A program made the position numbers and the translations under genes. The notes under the pieces are model-generated. The model saw only the letters and a program-made list of their open reading frames with translations. It made no database searches and had not been told where the DNA came from. Positions 27,045 to 38,136 of a stretch of DNA of 64,000 bases are shown in pieces; the first letter of the stretch is position 1; every line of letters begins with the position of its first letter. The DNA comes from Daphnia carinata (taxonomy: Eukaryota; Arthropoda; Branchiopoda; Diplostraca; Daphniidae). The stretch is taken from positions 7,905,534 through 7,969,533 of the forward strand of contig NC_081331.1 in NCBI RefSeq assembly GCF_022539665.2, written 5' to 3'.

Positions 27045-27782
27045 GGAAAAAATTTTAAGCCCGACAATATAAGCGCGGGCTTATTTTTTAACCCAACTTT
27101 ACCGTTTTTTACGTTTTATTAAAAAACTTTGAGTCCCACGAGAACACAATCCTCACAATCGTGATCTCCGTTCAATTCTGCATCGAAACCATGTATTTAA
27201 AGCGAAATCTAACATTTTGTAAAATTGCTAAGAGAGAAGCTATAGCCTTCTCACTTTTGTCAAAATCGGAAAAAATCGAAATCTCTCGGAATGCGATGAA
27301 AATCCCACAGTATAACCCTATTTTAACGCGGATTCAGAAAAAACCATTTGTTTTATTTTCAAGTAAGCCGTTTTTGAAATAATCGTAATTTAAAGATCGG
27401 GCTTAAAGTCGGGCTTATTTTTTTAAACCCAACTTCCCCGTTTTTTACGTTTTATTAAAACACTATGAGTTCCACGAGAAAACAACCCTCATATTCGTGA
27501 TGCCCGTTCAATTCTGCATCGAAACCACGTATTTAAAGCGAAATCTAAAATTTTGCCAAAATTGCAAAAGTGAGAAGGCCTTCTCGCTTTTCCACTTTTC
27601 CTCAAATCCTAGATTTCATTAAAAATACAGTATTCCGATGCGAAATTGATCGCTGATCATGAAAATGGGGTATGTTTTTATATCAGACTTCTATTTTTTG
27701 AATTAACCCGTAAAAAAAACAGAAAGTCGGGCTTATTAAGTCGGGCTTATTTAGTCGGGCTTAAAATTTTTTTCGGTCAGTG
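27045..27782. mobile_element. Mariner-like MITE, block A copy 3
   Basis: Full-length version like 1029-1759, with both inverted ends and the CAGTG/TA right border (ends 27782). A small extra GGGCTTAAAGTC repeat near 27400 and a few indels distinguish it from copy 1. Confidence 0.6.
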
Positions 27783-27918
27783 TATAGACAATTAACTAGA
27801 AATGTGACCGGTAGATGGCGATAGAAGTCAAACAGAAAAAAAACCAATATTTTATATTTTTATTTGGGTAAAACGGATTGCCGTATTGCCATATGTACTC
27901 TTGTTTTTGGTTAACGAT

Positions 27919-28476
27919 ATGGATGCAATTACATTCAATGAGCGATGCCTGGAAGATGACTACTACTACACATTAGGTTGCGATGATTCCTCCAGTGTAA
28001 GTTTCGGTCAGATTTGTGCTGTTTGTTCTTTTTTTTTAGTTCTTTATATTCACTTCATACATAAATAGGTTGACCAAATATTAACCTAATACAAACACAG
28101 AGTATTACGTTGTCATCCTGATAAGAATCCATATGACAAGTCCACTACTCAGTTTCAAAAACTTCAGGTAAATAGATTTTGCACATTAACCAAGTAATGT
28201 GATAGATACAGTTAATTTCTGGTCATTCCAACAGGAAGCTAAGGAGGTGCTCTGTGACCCAGAAAAGCGAAATGATTATGACAGATGGAAAACAAGTGGA
28301 ATAACAATTTCACACAAGCAATGGATTGTCATAAATAAACGATCTACTGCCGTAAGTATTATATGTGCAACATCAGGATGTCTTTCTATGTAGGTTTAAA
28401 GTAAAATAGATTGAAATATTAAAATTAACACAGGTTCTCCACTGGGCCATACCAAAACATGAACAAAAAATGCTAC
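27919..28476 (+). pseudogene. DNAJC12-like relic, copy 2, last exon truncated
   Basis: Exons 27919-27996, 28069-28167, 28235-28351 and the start of exon 4 (28434-28476) correspond to the copy at 1898-2577. The same nonsense TAA interrupts the J domain at 28087-28089, before CHPDK, so the lesion predates the duplication. At 28477, after AAAATGCTAC, the sequence leaves the gene and enters unrelated DNA, removing the C-terminal exon with the FRNYEI end. A few replacement differences from copy 1 are visible (Val to Gly at TLGCDDSS, Gly to Asp at YDRW), here matching the family consensus better than copy 1. Confidence 0.85.
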
Positions 28477-30870
28477 AGGCAAGATAGAAACGTTCGTCAA
28501 ACAAGGTAAATGCAAATTTTTCGTTCTGTACATTAATGCCATAAAGCATTTATTTTAGGACTTTGAATACCAGCAATCCTTGTAAGAATGGAATTTTGAC
28601 ATTAATTTCATTGCAGAAACAATACGGAATGTATTTGCAACAGGTATTTCTTGTGAAACGAAAAAAAACTTTTTTTTTATTGATTTCAGATTTGCTGATA
28701 AAATTATATTGTTCCCTTACAAAAAACTGTATGTGCAATTGCCAAGATTTCGTTCTCAATAATAAGCTAATATTTTTTAAACAGAAAAGTCAGAAGGGGT
28801 GAAATTGTTAAATGGTAATTATGGCCAACAGATATTGATTAATGCTTTTTAGTTTGTGGTTCCGAACTGAATGACAATTTCTATTTATACAATACTTTTT
28901 ACTGCAACCTTTATATTTCGTTCACGTCTGGAAATGAGACGACCGAAACAAGGAGCCGAGGGCGTAAATGTCCCAAAGACTGTTTCACACACAAAAGGTA
29001 AACACTTGACAAACAATATTAATCATAAGAAATGCGTTCATACGAAATCCAACCAAATTCCCTTAACGCAAACTTACAACACGAGAATAACCTTACATAA
29101 ATCCAGAACAAAACCACACAAGAAATGTGAAGAGCACTTGTCAAATATAACCGTTCACGATCAAGCTACGCGAAAAAGAGAGGGATTGCCAGCTTAGGCA
29201 GCTGACACTTCCGGCAAGCGCCATCTGGCGTTCATTAAACAACATTTAGAAAAGTATATAGATAATAATAGGATGCCATCTGGCGCTGGAAATCAAGACT
29301 ACTGTAACTTATCAATAATAACAACATGAGCATTACAAGAAGAGGAAACACGTCACCTAGTGCTGAACTTTAGAACTACTTATTTCTATTTGGGACTAAT
29401 CGTTACACGCCATCTCCTCCTCCCCCGGAGGTTTGAGATGTCGAAGCAATTGTATTTCTTTGATTAGTGCTTAAGTCTAACTTAATTGGCCATAATCAAA
29501 AGAAAAATTGGAAAATCTTAATCGTTATCCCACACAAAAAAAACAAAAAAACAAGCAAAAAAAACAAAACAAAACAAAAATCAGTACGATTGACACGAAA
29601 CACCATTATTTTAAAGTACTATTCTGGTGTCATTTCTGTCAACAAGGTAAATAGGTTTCTTGTACATGTTTTCTGAAAACGTAATTGTGTTAATTATTTT
29701 TTTTTGTCTTTTAGTTCATTAAAGGGACATACTATGTCTGAACAATGTAGATGTGAAGATACTAAGAGGAACGAGGAGTTAGGCAAGATAGGTACGTTGT
29801 TCGTCAACTAGGTAAATGCATGTTTTTTTTTATTTTTCAAAATGATTTGGCTAATATTCTATGAAAAAAGGCATGGTGTTTAGTAGGAAATCCATTTTGA
29901 AAAGATGGCAATGTCTTAACGATACAGCAACAGCGCCAAAGAATCTCTCATTTGCATCAGAACGTGGATCGCTACACTTTCAGTTGATCGTATTTGTTTC
30001 TGCTATAATATTCATGAGCGTTTATTCGATCATTCTAAACTATGACATGTGTTTTCTTTTGTTGTTTCAAATATTTTAACCTGTCCATCGTCTGCCTAGA
30101 TGAAGCTTTCTCATCGTAAACATTTTTTTTTTTTCAGAAAATGAGTCTTCTGGAAGAAGAACTTTTGCCACCGAACGATTTGACATCAAACAAATGAATG
30201 TATACTTGTGAGTATTGACCAAACAGATGTCGCGGTTCTTCATTAATCATCAGTCTCATATTTAATGTGTTCGAAAAAGAAAAACTTCAAATAGTTGGAA
30301 AAATGCCAACGTTAAAGACTGTATTGGATGGTGACGTGACGTGACGTGACGTTACGGCCATCATAACAGTTCCGACATTTGTGTCACATGGGGAAGAGAA
30401 ACATTTTGACCCGTAATGATGCATCACTCGTGTCAGTTGCACTAAAACCCTATAATCTTTTTTTTTTCTTAAAATCTTTTTAAACATACTGAATAGTAAA
30501 AAATGTCATTGAAAATATTATCCTCTATTTCTGCGGCTCGAAAAATCTTTTCTCGTCCTGCGAATGGTATTATTTTAAAATTAATTACACACCTGATTGT
30601 TACATTGAGTTAATTGTATTTTTTTTTCTGTATCACGATACGGCGATTTTTTTTCCTACTTCGTCTTACGCAACTATCTTCAGCTACACAATCATGGCAA
30701 ATGACTGTCAATGGCATTAACAACCCATGATTACTTTGTAATTTTTGTATTATTAATTATTAGGAAACATTTATACATCACACACATTTTATTACAACTG
30801 ACACATTTACATAATTGACACCAGAAACATACACACACACATGACACCAATTACACTTTCTGCAACTATT

Positions 30871-30924
30871 GGGTATTAAACCCTAATATTCGGCATAGCT
30901 TGCCGATACTCAACCATTGAGCTA
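30871..30924 (-). repeat. tRNA-like Pol III promoter boxes, possible SINE head (minus strand)
   Basis: On the minus strand an A-box-like TAGCTCAATGGTTGAGTA (30907-30924) is followed by a B-box-like GGGTTTAATACCC (30871-30883), at the spacing expected for a tRNA gene. A cloverleaf cannot be completed convincingly, so this is a tRNA-derived SINE or a decayed tRNA gene. Confidence 0.4.
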
Positions 30925-31042
30925 TAGTCACATATAATTTCAGTCTCGTATACCTTGAGTCAACGCACGATCATTTTGTATAGTCAATGTTTTCTTCTTG
31001 CTATGCTATTTGCCAGTCTGATCAGCGACTGTATAACTATCA

Positions 31043-31097
31043 TAGCTTATTTGTAAAGCGTCTGGCTGCGGGTATCAACATACTAAGGTTGAAACCC
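31043..31097 (+). repeat. tRNA-like Pol III promoter boxes, possible SINE head (plus strand)
   Basis: TAGCTTATTTGTAAAGCG (31043-31060) resembles an A box, and AGGTTGAAACCC (31086-31097) resembles a B box, at tRNA-like spacing. It points away from the similar pair at 30871-30924. Flanking words (GTATAGTCAATGT, TGCTATTTG) occur twice nearby, consistent with a decayed dimeric SINE. Weak evidence. Confidence 0.35.
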
Positions 31098-31676
31098 AGT
31101 TCGATGCTCAACCTTGGACTAAATTCACACATGAATTCTCTCTTCTATAGCTTGAGTCATAATATTATTATATAGTCAATGTATCTCATCTCGATATGCT
31201 ATTTGTTAGTCTCCTTTCTTATGGTGTAAATACCGCAGATTATACGTAGAAAGTCCGCTTTTGACTTCAGTAATTGCTCACACAGGAATAACACAGTTTT
31301 GCACACACAATCAGATTGGTTGAGCACCAAACTGATCTTGGTACTTTTATCTCGATTGTTTTCACCTGTTTCACTTCACGTTGAGGGGAAGCACACGTGC
31401 ACTGTGGGAGCTTGTGGTAGTTCTCTCTATGGATTAATGCAACGGTTTATTTGTATCTGGACTGCTGGAACTGCCGATTGCACAACCGCCAGACTAATAT
31501 TTGAAATTGCTAATTCTTCAATCGCGGCTGTTACATCATTATTGGATCCCAATTCTTCGTTTTTTTCTCCTGAAAATGAACGAAAACCAGTAAATAAAAG
31601 ATCTATGTAGTAGATCAAATTGTCCTAATGATAGTATTGAATAAGAATAAAAAAGCGAGACGAAAAACACAACAAC

Positions 31677-33344
31677 TTAAACGATAATCTGGGAATGAAA
31701 TCCCAAACCGAATGCTGACCTATTGAAGCTAAGAGGATCATTGAAGGAATTATCACCAAGTCTGTTGAAGTTGTCCATCATGACTACTGCTGGCGATGAC
31801 TGAGGCAACGGAAGGTCAAATTTGGCTTCGATTTCCCTTAAACTAGGCGGAATGATGACCTCAGCGCGAGTTTCCGAGTATTCTTCCTCTGCATAAATAT
31901 TGGCAGCGGTGCCCAAAAGAAGAATAATCAATCCGCACACGAACAGTACCTAACGCACGGAGAATTCTTTAGTTATTGCGAGTGACAAAATTCTTCGAAG
32001 ACCCACTTTGGCAATCCAGCGTTCACCAGAAGTCGATGGGACAACTTGCAGATAAATCCACGCAGGCGCAACACAACAAACTGCCGTTCCTGAAGTGGCA
32101 CCCACCAGACCTAAAACGAACTCGACATTCGGAATGCAGATACCAACAGACACCAATCGACATTTATATTTTCTTTTTCATCTTATTGTACTAGATTTCA
32201 ATAAACTTTACCTATTATTAAGGTTGCCGTGACGATTATGAATGTCAGGATTTTGAAACGGAAATCCGAAAGTGAGCCGGTTGTTCCTCCTGACATCCCG
32301 CCACTAGTTTCAGACGTCTGAAGGGATTCCTCAACTTAAAAAACAAACAAAAGCAAACACTTTGGCATAACGATTACATCATCAATGAATTAACGCTTTA
32401 CCTTTCCATACACTAATGAATGAAAGCTTGTCCTGCAGGGCAAAACACACGACGGAAAGCTCAAGATAATCGATAGCAGGAATCCCACTTTCATAAGGTC
32501 AGTTACAAAAGACGGCGCAAAACTTATGAGGATATTGCCTAGTCGAGACAAAATATGACCCAATGAAATTCGTCAGATTTTCCTAGGCAAAAAGTTTACA
32601 ATATGTTGACTTGCCAGTAAAATGCGTATCCGCAAAGGCTAGGTAGCCAGCTATTCCTACCCCCATGTACATAAAAGTGCACAAATCAATGGCTGTCGAT
32701 ATTACTCGATCCATTGCTTTTAGGGAAGGTTCTGGTATACTTCGAACACCTGCCTATGCATTTAAAAAGCTGATCATTAAATCTGGCATTCTCCTTGTCA
32801 ATTTAAATATTTCCACTCACGTTTGGCACCATAAAGCCATGGAAAATATCGGTACGCATTGGAGTACACCCCCCATTTTCCATACTTCAATATTTGAAGA
32901 CATTCCTTCGGTTAGGCCCTGGACACCAGCCTCAAAGAAGGACTGAAAAAGAAAAAAAAATCTGTCATAACTGCACTGTTATTTTGGTAGCATACTTCAT
33001 GTAGAAGGATGCATAAAACATAATTAAGGGCAGGGAATCATGTACATGCTTTCAAAACCAATAACATGTACTACATAGCCACAGAAACTGTTGACACTAC
33101 ATCCAATGTTTCAATATCTCTCAAGAGGCACAGAGTTATATGATGAACATGCCATTTCCTGTATGATTAAGTTATATATTTTAGAACCTTATGGAAATAA
33201 TATCACTGGCATCCAGTAGAGAGCTTACCTGCCATAAGAATAAGTATTCGTGCTGACTGCAAGGAGTAATTTACACCTATTTTGATTAATATTTCTGGAC
33301 CGAGATCGCCAAGTACAACCAGATAGGCAATGCAGCAGCCCAGA
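31677..33344 (-). pseudogene. SLC38A10-like amino acid transporter relic M2
   Basis: Second copy of the truncated transporter, homologous from about 31626. Exons: 33229-33344, 32821-32942, 32615-32753, 32402-32538, 32212-32334, 32007 to about 32156, and 31677-31949. It keeps TGG (32829-32831, Trp) in the CVPIFSMALWCQ segment where M1 and M3 have TGA. The last exon has a few replacements (for example NSFNDPLSFNRSAFGLGF against KSFNEPFSFNRSAFVLGF). It shares the missing N-terminus and the frame change near QNLP with the other copies, so it is also expected to be non-functional as a full transporter. The intron before VLFVCGL is 57 bp (GTGGGT to TTAG), which removes an otherwise in-frame TAG. 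Confidence 0.87.
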
Positions 33345-34690
33345 TAATGGCTATTTCCTCATTTCGCCCTTAGATTTTTATATGTTAAGGAAATGCTTAA
33401 ATATTCGGCAGAGATAGGAGTTTCGGTTTGACAGTTTTTATTTTAATTATTGAAAAAATAGCCAAAAAGGTTGCGCTAAGCACTTGACTGACATACTAGT
33501 ATCCTCCAGACCTGCCCCGATGGAGATCATATTGCTGTACTATATGATCCCCATCTCGCATCAGCTGATAGCTCTTACATCTCTATTCAGTTCTGCATTG
33601 GAATGGGGGCCAATGATTGGTGGACCAATCATTGTGGGTGCCATCATCATCATACCAACGCTTGACGTTTCGAGTTGTAATTGCTTACAGACTCTTGGTA
33701 CTAGTTCCCAACATTGGGAGGGTACCATACCCAGTCATTGTTCAAGTGCCGCTACGTTAAAGATGTTCACGCAACTATTATATACCGTGAATGACGACCC
33801 CAAACCATGTTGATAACGCTAGCGGGCATTTTCCGTCTTAAACTAATTCTCATTTAAATTCAGTGAAACTATTGCACAATGTAATAAATGAACTGTATTC
33901 AGAAAATAGTGATAAACAACATCCAAGGTAATTATAAACAAAACACTTGAGTAAATGTTTAAAATTTTCAATTATTATGTAGCACTCACGAATTAGGGCG
34001 TGGCATCACGCACCGTTAATGACATGCAAGAATACTCCATATCACCTTGCGGCCGATTTTGGCACTAGTGCATTCATGCATTGGCTTGGTGCTATTCTAG
34101 TTGTGAAGGGAAAGTAAGTTAAAGCTAATGTAGGTTTGTCATTATTTATTTTTTGCATTCATATCCAAACGTATAAGTAGCCCTGCATGCAGCTCATCGC
34201 GTCTGTTGGGCCATAATACTTTAACAATCACGGTTTCTAAATTTCCGCTTTGGAAAACAATGACCTTATGCCACATTCCCAGGACTTATCAAGTCTAGTT
34301 GATAATGGTTGTTCGTAATTACAATCCATTCAGTTGTCACCATGAATATTCCACAAAGGATTTTTTGAACGTTAGTTACCTTTTGGGTTATGCGTTAAAG
34401 ATTGAGTCTACATGTTCAGGTATAATACATATGCATATGCATGCAAGTATATACATAAAATACATATGCAAACGTTGAATAATCAAAGAAGTTTGATGTT
34501 TCACGCTAGCGCTGTAGCGTACTGGCGCGCTAGTAATGGTTTCGTTTCGCACACACATTTATTTCATATTTTAGATTACTCCAAAAGTATAAACTCTACG
34601 TAAAGACAAATTCCATTTTCATGTTCCTTGAGTAATTTTTAATCAGAATCATCTATAGTTATCTAGATTCAATGCTATTATTTTTTAATA
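33344..34690. repeat. Block A, copy 4; left end of unit U2
   Basis: Nearly identical to copies 1-3. Joined on the left to SLC38 relic M2 through the same fusion point as copy 3. No gene seen. Confidence 0.85.
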
Positions 34691-35249
34691 GGAAAAATTT
34701 TAAGCCCGACAATATAAGCGCGGGCTTATTTTTTAACCCAACTTTACCGTTTTTTACGTTTTATTAAAAAACTTTGAGTCCCACGAGAACACAATCCTCA
34801 CAATCGTGATCCCCGTTCAATTCTGCATCGAAACCATGTATTTAAAGCGAAATCTAACATTTTGTCAAAATTGCTAAGAGAGAAGGCCTTCTCACTTTTG
34901 TCAAAATCGGAAAAAATCGAAATCTCTCGGAATGCGATGAAAATCCCACAGTATAACCCTATTTTAACGCGGATTCAGAAAAAACCATTTGTTTTATTTT
35001 CAAGTAAGCCGTTTTTGAAATAATCGTAATTTAAAGATAAAGTCGGGCTTATTTTTTTAAACCCAACTTCCCCGTTTTTTACGTTTTATTAAAACACTAT
35101 GAGTTCCACGAGAAAACAACCCTCATATTCGTGATGCCCGTTCAATTCTGCATCGAAACCACGTATTTAAAGCGAAATCTAAAATTTTGCCAAAATTGCA
35201 AAAGTGAGAAGGCCTTCTCGCTTTTCCATTTTTCCTCAAATCCTAGATT
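34691..35249. mobile_element. Mariner-like MITE, block A copy 4, right end lost
   Basis: Same truncated state and the same breakpoint (after TCAAATCCTAGATT) as the U1 copy at 7626-8185, showing that the breakpoint was copied with the unit. Confidence 0.65.
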
Positions 35250-35279
35250 ATGTGTGTATTACTATTATCCTAGATTATT

Positions 35280-35785
35280 ATTGTATGCTGCACCAAGCTA
35301 CTATGCAGAAGCCCCGAAGTACTACACTACCACCTACGCCGCTCCTTCTTATTACACTGAGGCTTCGCAGTACTACGCTACAAAGGCTACCGAGTACAGA
35401 ACAACGTATGCTTCGCCAAATTACTATACCGAGCCCACCAAGAACTATTCTACTACTTATGCTGCTCCGGTTTACTACACCGAAGCTCCACACTACTACA
35501 GCACAAAGACCGCTGAATACTAGACTACTGCTGCTCCAGAGTATTACACGAAGAAAACTGAGTATTGTAAACCACTTACGCAGCTCCAGCTTACTACACT
35601 GAGGCCCCCATGTATTACAAGACTGGGGCCCCTCAATACTACACTACAAAGGCGTCCGAGAACTAGACCATAACGTATGCCGCACCAATTTATTACACTG
35701 AAGCTCCAGCATACTACACAACAACCTATGCCAGTCCTAGCTACTACACCGAGGCACAGGAGTACTATTCAGCTCCAACGTCGTC
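35280..35785 (+). pseudogene. YYT repeat protein fragment Y4 (copy of Y2)
   Basis: Same fragment as 8216-8720, including both in-frame TAG codons (first at 35521-35523). It has an additional 1-bp deletion near 35569 (ATTGTAAACC against ATTGTACAACC), so its remaining frame is further degraded. No start codon or leader of its own. Confidence 0.75.
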
Positions 35786-36868
35786 CATCATGTTCGATGA
35801 TAGGAGAATTAGATTTTGTTTTATTTGCAGTCCTCGTTCCAAGATGAATATTTCCCTGCCGTGTATTTATGCATTAACTAGTCTAAACGAATGTGATTTA
35901 TAAATAAAATGTTGAATACAGCTATAATGTCGTTGCCGAATCTATTTGTTTTTAGTCTTTATTACATAAAGCGGATGAAGGCGTTTTTAGTATGTGTTTG
36001 TACAACATTGTAATTGCTGAACACAGTATACAATTGGTATTTATAGATATGCTCGCAATTTATATATTCAGTTGAGTCGCATTGATTCGTTATGTTAGCC
36101 CTACGGCATTGTGTAGTTGATGTGGTTAAAATCCATTTATCTTTCCGTTGGTAGTTCAATATAGCAGAATGAAATGTGATTTTTTTTTCAGTTTGCATTT
36201 ACAACGCTAATGGCTATTTCCTAGTTTCAATCTGAAAATGCCTATGTTAAGGTAATGCTCAAATATTCGGCAGAGATAGAAGTTTCGGTTTGCCAGTTTT
36301 GATTTTAGTTATTAGGAAAATAGTAAAAATGGTTGCGCAAAGCACTTGACTGACATGCTAGTATCCTCCAGAACTGTCACGATCTTGGCCCGGATCATAT
36401 TGCTGTACCATATGATCCCCATCGTGACATCAGCTGAAAGTAGCAGTAAATAGTACTAGTAAATACATATACACACCTTTGCAACAATGCTGGACGTAAC
36501 AAAGTTCATTTTGTAAGAAATAAAATAGAAATATTGACTCTACTGTTGAAACGTTTGAAAATTTTTAAACAACAGGTGCCTTCTTTTCAGTTGGTTCTAA
36601 GATCTGGAGAAAAAATCGTGATCAGGTATGAAATAATTTCATAATTGCCAGTACGACATCTGGATCCACATTAGTTTTTGCTTGGTGCTTCATTCAATGG
36701 AATAACAATAGTTCATTGGGATGGGGAAGATAATTATATTTTTGTTCGATATTTGAAAATACATACGATAGGTGCGGTGACAGGTAGGGTAGGAATAGTG
36801 GTTGTTATGTCAGGATGAACAGATGGATTGTTTGGGCTCAAAAGAAGAATCAGGATGATAGGAAACCG
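35786..36868 (+). other. 3' flank of Y4 and 5' flank of Y5
   Basis: U2 counterpart of 8740-9805, essentially identical. No gene. It holds the conserved YYT 3' flank, then the diverged block-A relative, then the upstream DNA of the Y5 promoter. Confidence 0.55.
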
Positions 36869-36875
36869 TATAAAA
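36869..36875 (+). promoter_or_regulatory. TATA box of YYT gene Y5
   Basis: TATAAAA about 120 bp before the ATG at 36992, identical in context to the one at 9806-9812. Positional assignment only. Confidence 0.5.
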
Positions 36876-36991
36876 CGAGGTCAAATCGACGGTAGAGGTT
36901 AGCCGAGTGAGCAGCTCTGACACTGTGTACTACTAGCAGTCTTTCAAATACCAATACCAGAGTTAGTGTGTTACAGTTCCGACCTGCAATC

Positions 36992-38136
36992 ATGAGTAAT
37001 GTACACACTTCAACTTGTTTAATGATTTTAGTTAATGTGATGATGCAATTGTTGATAAAATTGATGTTTGAACGAGGCGAAGTGCTTCTTTATTTTTGTT
37101 TTAAGAACTTCAATGTCATAATGGAATTATGAAAATTAATGTTTTTGTTTTTCGTCAGGTTACTATGGCAGTATGCTGCTACCAGCTGTCGTCTTCCTGA
37201 TGACTGGATCGACCTTAGGTGTGCCAATGGCTTCATCTTATGGATACGGTAGTTATTCATGCCAGACAACCACTGCTGCGCCGTACTACGTTACAAAGGC
37301 GGCCGAGTACTACACCACAACATATGTGGCCCCTACTTACTACAGCGATGCGCCCAAACATTACAGCACCAAGGAACTTGAATACTACACCACCACATAT
37401 GCTTCTCCAACTTACTGTACGGAGGCCTCGAAATACTACTCCGCACCGAGCTATTACACAGAAGCGCCAGTGTATTACGCAACAACATATGCCACTCCAA
37501 GTTACTACACCGTAACTCCCACCCACTATACCACAAATGCCTGACCTGGCCTCTGACGCGACAGCTTATGCTTCCCCGGCTTACTACACTGAGACCTCAA
37601 AATGTTACTCAGCTCCAAGTTACGCAACAACTGTGTCTTACTACCACTACAGAGGCGCCCAAGTACTACGTAGCTCCAACATACTACGCCACAGCTTCCC
37701 CATATTATTACGATGAGACGACCTACTACACTGAAACCCGAAGTCTTACGCTGCCCAAAGTTACTGCGTGGAACCTACTAACTACACCACAACTTATGCT
37801 GCCCCGTCTTATTACACTACCACTTACGCAGCTCCAGCTTACTACGCTAAGGCCCCCACGTATTAAAAAACTGAGGCCACAGAATACTACACTACGAAGG
37901 CTCCCGAGTACTACAAAACAACGTGTGCTGCACAAAATTATTACACTGAAGCTCCAGTATACTACACAACAACCTATGCCAGTCCTAACTACTACACCGG
38001 GGCACAGAAGTATTACTCAGCTCCAACCTACTACCAAACTGAATCCTCCAAATACTACACCACAAAAGCGCCAGAGTACTACACAACAACGTACGCCACT
38101 CCCAGCTATTACACTGAGCGACTAAAGTGTTATTAA
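36992..38136 (+). pseudogene. YYT repeat protein Y5 (copy of Y3)
   Basis: Exon ATGA 36992-36995, acceptor ending at 37158, first stop TGA 37542-37544, repeat coding continuing out of frame to about 38136. I see no differences from Y3 within the coding part, so all lesions were inherited through the duplication. The leader (MLLPAVVFLMTGSTLG) and promoter are preserved, so a short secreted product of about 128 residues could still be expressed from both copies. Confidence 0.65.

Larger units (their letters stand above)
28477..31625. other. Unique 3.1 kb insert between DNAJC12 relic 2 and SLC38 relic M2
   Basis: Present once in the window. No gene recognised. Two related segments of about 40 bp start AGGCAAGATAG at 28477 and 29781. 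Several splice-like borders exist (for example TTTCAG before AAAATGAGTCTTCTGG near 30139 and GTGAGT near 30209) without a recognisable product. A GTGAC microsatellite sits at about 30331-30351. The right half holds the tRNA-like promoter boxes listed separately. Confidence 0.55.
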
